Position numbers and translations under genes: made by a program
In this document: one piece after another, positions 23,627 through 35,636 of the stretch
Numbering within the stretch: position 1 is the first letter of the stretch
Layout: each line of letters starts with the position of its first letter
Notes under the pieces: generated by a model
What the model saw: only the letters and a program-made list of their open reading frames with translations
Databases searched by the model: none
Told to the model about the DNA's origin: nothing
NCBI GenBank assembly: GCA_033220425.1
Contig: CM065652.1
Span: 4,278,001-4,342,000 of the forward strand
Reading direction: 5' to 3'
Source: Lepraria neglecta
Taxonomy: Eukaryota > Ascomycota > Lecanoromycetes > Lecanorales > Stereocaulaceae
DNA: 64,000 nt

Positions 23627-24223
23627 TCATTTCTGTCCGCCCTTCTCAGACGCAGCGGCTCCATTCACGGTCTCTTCGCCGAGGATTTTGGAGGCGGCCA
23701 TGAATCTGGGGGAGAAGAGTCGGATGTTAGCTAGGCCTGAAGAACACCAAGGCGAGGAGAGAAGGAGGGAAGCAATGCTGCGCAGGTCCAGGTAGGGTGT
23801 GCCGTACTTCCCCGACACAAGCAGGGCACAAGCAGCAATAGCGCTGGCTTCAAAAGCAGTGTAGACAAGGACTGTCCCTAATCGAGCACACGTCGCCCCA
23901 TTTCTCATATCGCAGCTTTACGCGTAAGAAGCAAGGAGAGTAATCACTCACCCACCCCCCCACCAAGCCCCCAAACCCCTCACATACTCCGCCTGCACAG
24001 CAGTCATGCCGACCAGATTCTCCATATCAGCTAAATGCGCGTTCAGCTGTGCCAATTGGGCGTGTAGATGCGTGTACTGTCTGTTGCGGTTGATGGAGGA
24101 GGAGGAGAGGCCTTGTGTTGAGGATTGGGAGGGTTGAGAGGCGGAGGAGGTGGAGGGTGTTGTGGTGGGGATGGAGGTAGAGCCGCGACTTTTTGAGGGG
24201 TTGGAGGAGGCGAAGGTGGACAT
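23627..24223 (-). CDS. hsk3: DASH complex subunit Hsk3
   Basis: Small coiled-coil subunit of the DASH/Dam1 complex that couples kinetochores to microtubules. Exon 1 is 23952-24223 and exon 2 is 23627-23705, joined over a 246-bp intron (donor GTGAGT, acceptor CCCCAG), giving 116 aa. A low-complexity Ser/Thr-rich start (STFASSNPSKSRGSTS) precedes the family core: RQYTHLHAQLAQLNAHLADM, ENLVGMTAVQAEYVRGLGAW and, after the intron, FMAASKILGEE. An alternative donor three bases upstream is possible in the same phase and would drop one glycine. The ATG at 24223 is the only start that keeps the core in frame. Confidence 0.8.
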
Positions 24224-25032
24224 GTTTCAGCTTGGAAGGGAACAGAAGGAATTATTTGGTACGGAAGATGGAGAACAGTGATGGAGGTGAGATTGGAGAA
24301 GTTTGTTGTGGCTCGTGAGTGGGTCAAGGCGAGACGCGACGGGGTCACGTGGAGGCTTGCCAAATTAAAAACTACAATACTACGACGATGAAGCGGAGCT
24401 TACACAGATTTGGGAAGTTGAAATGTATAAAGCAGTGTGCCTGGAGAGAACCAGCGAGTCGGGATATTTCACAAGGAGAATTTGACTTTATATTCCTCCG
24501 AGTTTAGCTAGTGCACAAGAAGCAGCCACAGCTGCCAGAAGACCACACATGATGCCCACTTTTTCTTCTCCTCCACTCCCTCCCATGCCAACACACAGAT
24601 GCAAATCCTAGAATTGCTCTGCTGCGGATCGGAAGAAGACTGGAAATGCTCCAAACGCTGACTCCAATGCGTTATTATGTTAAGCGGCCCACGGTATTAA
24701 ATGAGGACATAGTCGTGTTCGTGTATATACGACCCCCACCAAAGTGGTTCTTGCTGAAGTGTGTGTTGAGGAGGCCCATAGAGCCCCCTCCTCTGGTCGA
24801 TTAAAATAATGTTGTGTTGTCCCTGCCCCTAGCCTCCCCGTCTATTTTTGTTGAATTAAATGAAGGTCGTTGTATGTATGCAAATGCTGCTGAAAGTATA
24901 ATTGTTCGAAACCAAGATGTCCTAGGAAGCCTTCAGGACCAACGCCGATTTCCTGATAAACTCATTATTGGAAAAGTCGAGGTGTCTGGTTTGTCGAGAG
25001 TCGGTCTCCCACATGAGATGTTGGATGCGGTC
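24224..25032. other. intergenic region between hsk3 promoter and reductase 3' end
   Basis: Holds the hsk3 promoter and the 3' untranslated part of the minus-strand gene ending at 25033. No gene, repeat or RNA structure is seen. Confidence 0.4.
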
Positions 25033-27773
25033 TCACTGAACACCAATGGGGTGGCCTTGGAGACGAGCAGCCTGACGCGGCGCAAGGCTGCTTTGGCTGC
25101 TATGAGCTGAGGGGTCGGATTCGATGTGCGCACTGGCACCACTATCGCCACTCCCCGCGCTGGCGCTCGCACTACCAGTCAGACTACGTATGTTCTTTTG
25201 TACAGGGCCGAAAGGGCCTTTGGGTGGGTATTGGTTGCTCACCCCAGCGTGCTGCTCGACTTGTTGCGGTGCTACAGCATTTCCTTGCCCAGGAGGGTAC
25301 CTAGGCACAGGCTGACGCATCATCCCTGGTGGTGAGGGGCCGCCATTGCGCATCATTCCTGGTGGCGAGGGGCCGCCGTTGGGCTGCATTCCACCTGGTC
25401 CCATATATCCATCGTCTGGAGGTGATGGTCTACCCATGTTCCTCCCATTGAATGGATTGCCGGGAGAATGGCTTGTTCGTCGAGGCTGAATCCCAGGCGA
25501 TGGGCTCGGGTATGCGCCATTCATTCCTGCGTTCGTACCGGCTCCTTGCAACTCATTCAGCCGGGTAGCTGTCAATGAGTTTGTTCTCGACGCATCTCCA
25601 ATAGCCTTCCTGTCGACGGTGCCATACCGGTTTGACGAATAGCCCAGCATTGGGTCGTCTAGCGGATTAGCATGCGCCTCTGGCATGCCAGCCATCAATT
25701 GTGCTGAAGCTCGGTTCCTGTTCAATCCGGGTCTGGGCCCAAAGCTGTGACTCTGACGCATGCCACCACCTCTTCCCATCAATCCATGTTCAGGGTTCTG
25801 ACGCATTTGGCTTAGGCTTGGGGCTTTTCGAGTCCTACGAGAGGTGACACTCATCATATCGACACTGTCAGGATCGATAGCAGGTATAGCCGGCCCACGA
25901 GCCATGGGGTCAAAGAAGTCATCATCGTCATCGTCCTCATCATCAAAGCCACCCCTGTGAGATGGTGGGGGCCGCCGCGTGCCCTTCCGCATGTTATATT
26001 CCTGCTCTCGTAACTGTAGCTCTCGCTGACGAAGGTTGAGTTCCCGTTCTCTAATTGCGAGTTCTGGCGTGCTCGATGTGCCATTGATCATTTCACCATA
26101 CCCTGGATGCACACCACCTTCGGGGATGTCGTCGTATAGCACGACGTGACTGAACTCTCCTAGGTCGTCACCCTCGAATGACGGCCGCCGAGACAGTTGA
26201 TTCGGTGGAGGTCCGCGAGGGTTGTAACCATTTGATTGTCGCGAAGGATAGCCATTCATTGTAGGTGGGCCTGGCCCTCGCCTCATTGGGGGCCCCATCG
26301 ATGGGGTCCTTCCTCCACGCATGCCGTTTCCGTTCATAGGGCCTCCATTCATAGGTCCTCCGTTCATAGGTCCTCCGTTCATAGGGCCATTCATGTTCCC
26401 ATTCATTGGCGGCCGTGGACCCGCAGAAGACATTCGAGGAGGAGGTGCAGACCCCGGTGGTGGATTTGGTGAGACCGAGGGCGCTGGTCGCTGTTGATTG
26501 ACTATGTTGCAATGATGAAGCAGGGCGTATAAGGTCTCAATGCGTGGTACTCGGACTCCAGTCTCCTGGGCAAGTTTGATAGGGGAGCCTAGATAGGTCT
26601 CTACCTCCATGGGCCTTTTGGCGGTGAAATCCTGGTACATGATGCTGTTGGTTTCTGAGGGTATAGACATTTTCTGAATCGTCTTTTGCTTGAAATCAGT
26701 GTCGAATTGACAGCCTTGCGCTGTAGAGATCTGGAGGAGTTCTTCTATCACATCTGAAATCATAGACCGAACACCAACCTTCTCAAGTAAATCTGCATGA
26801 GAAGGAGTTTCGAACAGAACGCTGGGAGGGTGGAAGGCAATCGGTCTAGGCTACGTTAGCATTTTTGACCTTGAATTGGAATTAAAGCAGTAGTCATACC
26901 CGATCATACGCTCATACTGCTGCTGTCTGATGTTTTGGGAGACTTTGCATTCGACTTGGCCGGTACTCAGCGTCATGGCCAACGCTTCGGCCATGTCGTT
27001 TTGGATAGCAGGTGGAATTGCATCATTCTTATTCGCAGGACCAACCCAAACATCTGTAAGCCCAACATGTTCAAATTCGCTGGCCCCCAGCTGTGCGATC
27101 TCAGCCCCAGACACTAATGAGAGCACGACGTTTGTTGGAAATCTTTGCTCCAAATGTGATTCGACGCCAAGGCTGTGTGTAGTATTGACGAGGATGCAGG
27201 TATGCTGGGGAGTGACGACTGATTCAATAACAGCAGCTAGATCGTAGACGTCTGGTAGTGCTTTCACGCAAAGGAGGACGTAGTCGAAGGCCGTTTTTCT
27301 GCCTGCCGCATCCTCCGGACTCCGGACAACTGTAGTGTGTCAATGAAGCTCAGCCGTTAGATAAATCAATCAACTTACCATGGCGCGGCTTGAATCGTTC
27401 GTTGCCGAAGAGCTTTGATCTGGAAGGGAGCTCGTCAGCACTGATCCAACGATGAGGTCTGCCATATTTCTACTTACTTGAAAGAGATGCCATACTGCGA
27501 GACAGCTTCGTATCCGGATTTCCAGACCAAAGTCACATCACACGCATTGGTAGCTTGGAGCCTCCATGACAGGAAAGCTGAAACAGCATTTCCGCCGACT
27601 ATGAGATATGTTAGTGTCGAAGTTGCCATCAAAACGGAGCCTCAGTAAGGGAGGATGCCGGCAGGCAGGAGGCCTTGGAGTTGGGGGAGAGTAAGGGTAG
27701 TTTGCCATTTGTGGGGGGGAGGCAGTGCTGACTGACCTGATAATATACGAAGGCGCGGTGGACTTGGACCCAT
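25033..27773 (-). CDS. ketopantoate reductase (ApbA/PanE)-domain protein with long disordered C-terminal tail
   Basis: The N-terminal part has the 2-dehydropantoate 2-reductase fold, which in classical members makes pantoate with NADPH. Exons on the minus strand: 27737-27773, 27478-27598, 27379-27419, 26900-27329 and 25033-26845 (813 aa); all four introns have GT/AG ends and keep phase. The Rossmann start is ILSVGGNAVSAFLSWRL, then FDYVLLCVKALPDVYDL and ILVNTTHSLGVESHL; the C-terminal ApbA domain contains FKQKTIQKMSIPSETNS, MYQDFTAKRPMEVETYLG and VRVPRIETLYALL. After residue ~350 the protein becomes some 460 residues of Pro/Gly/Asn-rich disorder with PMNGG repeats (15-bp units near 26330-26395) and GGPSPPGMMR repeats. 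Catalytic pantoate synthesis is possible, but the GGNAVSA motif is not the canonical GxGxxG, so the true substrate is open. Confidence 0.85.
26330..26400. repeat. 15-bp in-frame tandem repeat (PMNGG units)
   Basis: Four to five near-identical 15-bp units (GGTCCTCCGTTCATA type) lie inside the tail exon of the reductase-domain gene and encode PMNGG. Since the unit is a multiple of three, copy-number change would keep the frame. Confidence 0.8.
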
Positions 27774-30184
27774 GGTGTGCGAGTATGTGACCCAAGAAGA
27801 GCAGGGACGGACGCCTTAAAGCTATCCAAAGAGCTTCTAACCCAAGAAGCCGCAGTTGTGGCACTGTATTCCTTTATCCAGCTTATCCCGATCCTCAGGA
27901 GTGAATAGCGTACATCTGGAGGATTGCGACAGAGTTCCGAAACACCGGCTGAGAGCGGATTTTCGGAGGATTTCGAGGGCTGTGTAACGAGCGTGAGTCG
28001 TTGTGACAGTAAATAGAACGACTGATGCCAAGGTGTGGATGCCCAGGTGTGTCGGGGTGGACAATGAGAAATTTGAAAGACTGTCGAGACTGTTCAACGG
28101 TCGCCGCGCTAATCAAGAGTATCCTAGCCGCAAGGGCAGTGCACGGTCTTATCTTGTGGCTCCTCAACTGCAATTGCTGGTGATCGCGAAGGGAAAGCGA
28201 GTGAATTGCGATGAGAACCAGATGACAGAGGTCGTGAATGTCACAGAGACGATTTGCTGCGGGTTGTGCAGGTTGACTACGACGATTTTTCGAAATGGGA
28301 ACATCCGCTGCTTGAAGCTAAAAGGGGACCTAGTGGCGTTATAAACGAGCAAGCTCCAAGCTCCTTTGAATATTGATACTGTTCTAATTGATTGCATTAT
28401 CACTAGGCTACTGAACCTTACTCTGCCCTCCGCTTGAGTCTTCTCTGACCTCTGGTAGCAAGGTGTACAAGATTGAGCGAGGTTGAGCTTGTTATTGAAA
28501 TAAACTACCATTGTTTCAGACTGAGTGCGCTTCGTATGGCTGGCTCGTACAGGATTCGCAAAACAAGCTCCGCGCGTCTGCCTGCACGACCGAGGGGAAC
28601 CTTTACCCTCCATTCCACCTATACTTCATTCCCTACCCGTCCGCCCCAGAGTAGCCAGGCACAGACACAGTCAGATTGCTTGGCTGAAAAAGCTTCAGGT
28701 GCTTACAGCGCAGCTTTTGAGGCTTGCGCTGTTTCCCGTTCAGTGCTCAGTAATTTCAATCGGTATTTATCGTAACGCAGCATAGCGCTTCAGTCGGCGT
28801 AAAATAAGTGGACCTATCTCCGCTCTGTTCCATCTTCTCACCGTCACAATTCCTATTTTTTGAGCCATTCGCGCCGAAAATATCGATCCCCCGGCAGGCA
28901 GGATCAACATCATACAGTCTATGAACCATGAGTAGCATCAACCTGGCCTTCGAACGGAGCGCGCGCAGGGCAAGGATCGAGCCTGGTACTTGATCGTCCG
29001 AGCTATCAAAGTATACGACCCCTGCCTTATCTTTTTATAGAAAATTTCGCTACTCTCGGTCTTGGCTTGTCGGCCGAGCGAACGCTACTACTTCCTACGG
29101 GGACTGTAATTATTGACAATCGTAAAAGGGTTGATCTTCGTCGCCTTTGGTTGGGGGTATACCTGGCCAAAGCTTTTTAGATCTCGTGCTGCGTGCTTAT
29201 CATCCCTTAAAGCGCCAGCCAAGACGTCTGACAAGCAAAGCGATTCCTAACGCCAGGCCATGAATGGCTTCGATTCCCTTTTCGAGACAGCCAATCCATT
29301 CGATTTCACGTTCCTTGGTCGCAGCTACAGCAAATAGCCTAATTCCAAGACCCTAAATGGCTGATCAATCTGCAGGCTTAAGATGAGCTGTCCCCCGATT
29401 TCCAGAAGCGGCAACCCTAGGCTCGATTGCATTCTCGCCAAGGTCCATGCACTCGTTGGCACCATCAGCTTCTGTCAAACTACCAACGGATTTCCGTCTG
29501 TCAGGCCGCCCCTTTTGTTCCGAAACGCCATGCAGGCGCCTTTCATTGCTGTCTTTTGATAACAACTGCCCACTACCGGAATACGGTCCCCACTGATATT
29601 CGTGAGGGGCCAATCGAAGCCCACCAGATACACGAAGCAAAAGTGTCATGCTGATCTCATTTGCTAGCACGCTCATTTTGTCCAAGTAAGCTTTTTCGTG
29701 ATGCTCGATACATCCGAAAAAAGGCATCACACTTTCTCGTCCTTGCATAAGCATATTGAAAGGATTGATGCATCCGTTTGCTCGTTCTGTGAGCTCAATC
29801 TCCCGTGGAAAGTTTGCAAGATGAGAGGACTGTGTGATCCTGAAAGAGCAAGTATCTTACTGGGTTTAGCTAAAGGGGCTTCATAAGATTCTTCTCTACC
29901 TTTCTATACCGAGCAAAGAAGCTTGTTGATGATTCATTATTGGCTCTCCAGCTTCCGCTAAGGAACCTCTCCTTAGTAGCAGCCTCAGGAGTGTTTCTCC
30001 CAATATCAAGGCGCCAGAGCCAACCATTTCTGGGTGCAGAGCTCTCTGAGATGACCTACAAGCCATTCGTCGCTAGCCAATATCAAGTATTGAGAACGTC
30101 AGAGATACCTAAAGAACTGTCTGCCTTCCAAACTACTGCATAATCTCGAAAGCTTCAGCGGCTCCAGTAATACGTTTTGCCTGA
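27774..30184. other. gene-poor intergenic region
   Basis: Promoter of the reductase-domain gene, then about 2 kb without a supported gene. A minus-strand frame at 27837-28097 (ending QCHNCGFLG) lacks an ATG and matches no family I know. No tRNA or repeat was recognised. Confidence 0.35.
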
Positions 30185-30430
30185 CTTCGAGCTCTTGACC
30201 TCAACTGATTTTGCAATTTTCTGCTCATCGCTCTGAGTTAATCTACCAGTTCCAGCTCCTGGCTCCAAATGAATCTGTAAATCTCTGCTCCTATTCCCAG
30301 GTCAACCTGCGACCTCCAGGTCCTTGGCTCTATTCATTCTATAAATTCCTGCTCCTGACTGTCACTAAAGTTGCAAGCCCCTGCTCCTGGCCCCAATTGA
30401 TTTTGCAATTTCTCACTCCTTACACCAACC
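30185..30430. repeat. degenerate tandem repeat of about 40-45 bp
   Basis: Around five diverged copies of a unit like CTCCTGGCTCCAATTGATTT followed by GCAATTTCTG. Clear instances are near 30200, 30255, 30320 and 30395. No coding frame is preserved through the units. Confidence 0.55.
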
Positions 30431-30920
30431 AAAACTATGAAATAGCCACAGCTCTGGAGCGTTTGTGTTACCACGACCTCCAACAATGAACAACAACCTC
30501 GATTCAAGATAGTGCCCACGCCTCGCCACGGTAGATATGACATGCCCGTACCGTACTCTACACAAACCGCGCAAACTCATTGATAGTGAATGTTGTTGTA
30601 TATTTTCATGTTTGTCTCCCTCAGTACTTTGTCTGAGAGTACATCATTGTTTCATTGCACTTCTTGCCTTTCGAAGTATGCTTCCTTTTTCTTTTAACAC
30701 GCTCTCAGTCCGTGCATGAATGTACAAACGCCAGGAGTATACCCAAGCGTCTCTCCTTTTCGAAGATAGAGGATCCTTTTAACATCCGCTCGCAGTATTA
30801 AATCGTCCAACCATATCTACATCTAACGCAACACCGAACAAAGGAAATCCAACGCCGGGTATCCACATGCCTCAATAACATCTTCCATCATGTCCCGTCC
30901 AAAGGGCTTGCTATTCAACA
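30431..30920. other. intergenic region downstream of nimA
   Basis: Holds the 3' end of the nimA transcript. No gene or clear motif seen. Confidence 0.35.
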
Positions 30921-33220
30921 TCACAACCTCCTCATCCCCTTCCCACCCCTCACCAAAAACGGACTCGGCATCTCATCCCTCTCGGGATCCCAAACCGGCA
31001 CTTCCCTCTCACCACTGCCTCTCAAATTCTCCTTCTTCACTTCCTCACCCATACCCTTCTCAATCCTCTGCGCCTGACTCGGCATTCCCGCCCTCGCCTG
31101 CGCCAACTCCACCAACGTCCTGCCTCCACCATTATGGCCCAGCAAATTCCGCTGCATGACGGCTTTGAACATGTCATTCTCGTGTGTGGTGGTAGTGGTG
31201 GGTGGTTTAGGAGGTGCTTTACGGACAGGTGAGAAGCCTGAATGTTGCTTTTGTTGTGGACTTGGTGGTGATGGTACTCGTGAGGGTCTATCAGCTGCTA
31301 TTGGGGGGAAGAGCGTTGGTTGTGGGTGGTGGCCGTTGAGGCGGTTCATTGGGGCGGTCTTTTGGCGCAAGAGACCGGGCCGGCTGGGCGCGTTAAAGGG
31401 GTCTGGTAGACCTACTGGAGGCCGTGTTGGCGAGGGGAGATCGGGAACTATATCTTCTTCGTCTTCGACAATTATTGAAGAGCGTGGTGAAGACGTTTGT
31501 GGTGCTAGTCGGTGCTTCTGTGCTGCGACGGCAGCGAATATGTTTCTGCTATTAGGGATAGTGGGTGCACTAGCCGCTGCAGTGCGACGTGGTGATAGGG
31601 AGAGGCAGGCGATGGACATGGGTGATGGGTCGACCATTTGGACATCCATGGGCGAATCGAACTGTGTGCGGGCGCGGGAGAGTGGGCCACGGGTTCGCTT
31701 CTTGGGTGGTGTTTTGGATTCTACCACTGGTGGCGAATCGAAAGAGAGACTGCTAAGGTCCGTCATTGATGGGAAGTCCGTATCTGCAGCTGTGCTGACC
31801 GATGAGTATTGGAGGTCTGGCGAGGGCAACTCTGTCGTGTCTCTTGAGATGTCCTGCGAGCCATCCTGCGAAACGTTCTGTGATGCGAGACGCTGTTGTA
31901 CTTCTGCCTCAACTTGCTTCCGGACTTCAGCATTGAACATCGCGTGTAGTTTCTGTCTTTCGATCTCGACCTGTCGGTCAATCTCAAGTCGCGCCTTCAC
32001 TTCCCATTCTCGGCGTATGGTGGACTCGAGAGCCGCCATTATTCTTTCCTTCTCATTGTTTAGATTCGAAACCTTCGCCTCTGCCTCTTGTGCTTTCAGC
32101 ATCATCTGTTCTTCTCTCGTCTTGAGTATCCGTCCTAATTCTACCACTTCTCTCTCTTTCCTCATCAGTCGTACAGCAGGAATGTTCAGAAGGCTTGCGG
32201 TATCCGGTCGTTTCAGAGGATTGACACTCAAGCAGCTCTTAACGACATTCTGTAATTCTTGTGAGTATATCGATGGCAGTGGATCTATGCGGCCTTCCTT
32301 GATCTTTTGGATTAGATGGAAGTGTGTCTTTGCATTGAATGGTTGGGTCCTTGCGCATAACTCATATATGACACAGCCTAAGGACCAGATATCCGAGTGG
32401 AGGGTGTACCGCTCTGCCGCACATATCTCGGGGGACATATAGAAGGGTGTTCCGACATACGTTGACGCAAAGTCGTGGGATTGCATCAATTTTGAGAGAC
32501 CAAAATCCCCGAGCTTGACCGAGTTGTCTGCGCCGAGGAATACTGCAAGACTCAGCAATAGCACAACACATCATATTGGGTACCTTCGCTTACCGTTCTC
32601 CGGCTTCAGGTCTCGATGCAGTATCATCACCTGGTTCTTGCCCTTGAGACCCAATGGTTTCAGAGCGTTGTTCGGTCCCATGACATTCTTGCCAACATCA
32701 GGCGCATCGACTCCATAGTGACACCGGTACAGCGCAGCGACGAGTTGCGAGAATATACTCCAGACGTACTCTTCATCAGCGTACTGGTTCCGGTCTTTCA
32801 ACTTCTGGATCTCCTTGCTCAAATCACCCCCACCGCAATATTCCATGTACAGGTATAATTCTTGTGTTGACTTCAGGTGTTCTCGGTGATAGTAGCCAAC
32901 GATATTAGGGTGCTTCAAGGAGTTGAGGATCGAGAATTCGGCATGAAGCTGCTCTCGCTCTTTTTGAGACATCTTGATATACTGGATCTCTTTCCGACAT
33001 AGTATCTGGATCGCTTGTCAGTATCCAATAAGATCTGGACTGGATTCAAGGGCTCGCATACATGTCCATCTGATATTCTCCTGACCCTTCTGATGGTGCC
33101 GAATGATCCTCGTCCTGTGACATTGTTAACTCTGGAATTTGTGATAAGTGTTAGCAATGCTTGAGGCCTACCTATCGTCTCCAGCACTTCGTACTTTTCT
33201 AGCTCTGCTGAGACAGTCAT
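30921..33220 (-). CDS. nimA: NIMA-type mitotic serine/threonine protein kinase
   Basis: Founding family of NEK kinases, needed for mitotic entry in aspergilli. Exons are 33172-33220, 33062-33114, 32594-33005 and 30921-32542 (711 aa, close to the ~700 of known NimA). The kinase domain occupies about residues 8-330: glycine loop ETIGRGSFGTIRRV rebuilt across intron 1, LCRKEIQYIKM, MEYCGGGDLSKEI, catalytic HRDLKPEN, LGDFGLSK, GTPFYMSPE and SDIWSLGCVIYEL. Between the E helix and HRD is an insert of about 28 residues (GVDAPDVGKNVMGPNN...), which is a feature of filamentous ascomycete NimA. A coiled coil follows (EREVVELGRILKTREEQMML to QVEAEVQQRL), then a Ser/Pro-rich regulatory tail with possible PEST-like stretches. 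It shares a short divergent promoter with the ankyrin/BTB gene. Confidence 0.95.
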
Positions 33221-33563
33221 GTTTGCAATTAGAAGCCGGCCTTCCAATGTCGATGCAATGAGTAACAATGTTGAACCTAAGTAGACCTACAAACCATGAT
33301 GCTAAAGTAAGTACCTGCAGACGTCCAAGAGATTCTCATTGGTTTCAGCCGCCGTACTTCGGCTCGGGTAAACACGCGGGGTTGCTGCGACAACACAAAT
33401 CACGTGTAGATAAGATAAGAGTTTTTACTGACGCCACTGCGAATGAAGTCCGAGAAGTCCTTGGCATCTTTATCTCTTCTTGCATTTTTGTTGCCAGCTT
33501 GCTTTTGGATCGGTCTACTATCGCTACTGAACAGCTCGAGATCGCTATACGCTAGAAGCCAGC
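33221..33563. promoter_or_regulatory. divergent promoter of nimA and ankyrin/BTB gene
   Basis: Only 343 bp separate the two start codons, so both promoters must lie here. No TATA box or named site could be assigned. Confidence 0.5.
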
Positions 33564-35636
33564 ATGGTTCTCAGGAAAGACCAGATTGAAGCCAGCCTTC
33601 TAGAGGAAAATAAACTTATCGAAGATGGCAAACTCAAGGAAGATAATCCTCTCGACATCAGCGAGACGTTTCGAAAGCTATGTGAAGCTTGCCGGCGTGG
33701 AGACCTGAAAGTTTGTCAGGAGATGATCACAGAGGGTGCTAACATTAATGCACGCGATGGCTTTGACTATACGCCCTTGATTCTGGTATGCAGACCTCCT
33801 CAGAGGCCCCGTGTTACACCTGCCATTGTTTGCTAACGCCTCAAGGCAAGGCTAGTTTATGCGGCCATTTCGAGGTTGTACAGCTTCTACTTGAGTCTGG
33901 CGCGCTCTGCGAGCGAGATACATTCCAGGGCGAGCGATGTCTCTACAATGCCCTTAACGACCGCATACGAAATTTACTACTCCAGTATGAATACTCAAAG
34001 TCCACGGATCCATTACAGCCTTTCGCCTCCCACATTACCTCCCTTCTGGCTCGAGATCATCCTCAGACCTCCGACATACTCGTTACGGGTGCAGGAGAGA
34101 CGTTTCATCTACACAAATTCATTCTGTCTGCACGGTCACCATACTTCTCGAAAAAGCTATCTGTCGCACCCGACACCACTTCATGGAAGCTGCCTCCAGC
34201 CATACCTCCACAAGCTTTCGGCATAGCTATAAAATATCTATACCTTGGTGAAATACCCAATGACGTAGGAGGTGGACCAGGGACTGGGTTCTCAGAGGAT
34301 GATGTATTGGAAGGGATCGACAAACTTAGCAGGCAATTGGAGATAAGAAGTTTATGGGACGGTATCCTGGAGAGTGGCGACCGCAGGCTTGCGAGACAGC
34401 GCAGAACAGACGAGGTCGAGAAGGGCAGGAATCAGATGGAGGCATGGTTCACAGATAACGTGCTGAGCCATAAAGTCATTATCGATAATGTGAAGGCGGA
34501 AGATGTCAAGTGGGACCGAAATAATGGCATATTTGCAGACGTGCTTTTACAAGCGGTTGAATCTGAAGATGCTATGGAGTCCGAACAACCTTCCGAAGGA
34601 ATTGAACGACCACGTATCCGAGACACGCCAGGCCCACTCAATGGGATACCCGTCGGCCCCATACCCCAAGTCTCTCGATCACCATCTCGAAGCCGCAGAC
34701 CGCGAAAGTCCGCACTCTTTCCCGTCCATCGAGCCATGCTACTTCGTTCAGAATTTTTCCTTACGATGTTTTCTTCGGGTTTCCGCGAGGCACAGAATAC
34801 GGAGCACCTACAGATTATACCCATAGACTGCTCGCCAGATGTTCTCGAGGTCGTTCTAAAATTTCTCTACACGGAGAAGACGGACTGTCCTTTGGATCTC
34901 GCTATCGATGTGCTATTTGCTGCCGACCTTCTTTTGATAGAAAAGCTCAAGCAGAAGGCTGCTGTGGTAATAAGCACCTTAGGCAATGGATCAATGTCTC
35001 AAATACCAGCCCGGTTGGATGTCTCTGAGGAAGCACAACCCGAGCAGCCTGAGCTAGACATCTACGACGTTGTTCGTGCAGGGTGGCTTACTCGAGTACC
35101 CCGACTTGAAGAGTTTGGCGCCAGATACTTTGCTTACCGATTAGAATCCTACATTGATGAAGAAGATTTCTCAGATCTGGTTCGGGAAAGTGCCGCAAGA
35201 ATCAAAGCTAGACAGGAGACGGATACTATCGAGCTGCTTGATGAGTATGTTTCCCCCTGGCCGTTCATGATTTCATATTGATCAATTACACAGTATTCGG
35301 TACTACCTATCAGAGCGATTCCGTCTGCGATTTGAGGACTCAGGTCTCGAGGACATGATGGAAGAAGAAGCTGAGCAAGCTGCGGCAGCCGCTCTCGAGA
35401 GCGAACATGCCGCCGAGAGCAAACTCCCAGAGGATGAAGGCATCGACGTGAGCCAGGTGCCCAACAGAGAAGCGACAGCAGGCATGGGGCCTTCAGAGTA
35501 CCAGTTGATGAATACCACTATCAGGACCTTGGATGGAGAGATCGCAGGCGATGAGCTGGAAGTTGACGCCAGAAATTACCAAATTTTACTGGGTAAGGTA
35601 GATGGTTTATTGGACAAGCTGAAACTCGATGCTTGA
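33564..35636 (+). CDS. ankyrin-repeat protein with two BTB/POZ domains (ABTB1/Btb3-like)
   Basis: Likely substrate adaptor for a cullin-3 ubiquitin ligase, by analogy with ABTB1/BPOZ and fission yeast Btb3. Exons are 33564-33785, 33851-35244 and 35294-35636 (652 aa). Ankyrin repeats at about residues 30-115 include CRRGDLKVCQEMITEGANIN and, across intron 1, ASLCGHFEVVQLLLESGA. BTB 1 is at about 145-240 (SDILVTGAGETFHLHKFILS, FGIAIKYLYLGEIP). BTB 2 is at about 370-460 (LFPVHRAMLLRSEFFLTMFS, VLEVVLKFLYTEKTDCP), after a charged linker. The C-terminal helices (LEEFGARYFAYRLESYIDEE) resemble a BACK-like region. Exon 3 ends with an acidic alanine-rich helix and LGKVDGLLDKLKLDA. Intron signals are standard. 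Confidence 0.88.

Noticed and set aside
27837-28097. Minus-strand frame ending with a Cys-X2-Cys pair
   Set aside because: No ATG, no recognised family and one short metal-binding-like pair is not enough.
31156-32442. 428-codon plus-strand open frame opposite nimA
   Set aside because: It is the antisense of the well-supported kinase exon; its Cys/Ser/Gly-rich composition follows from codon bias on the other strand.
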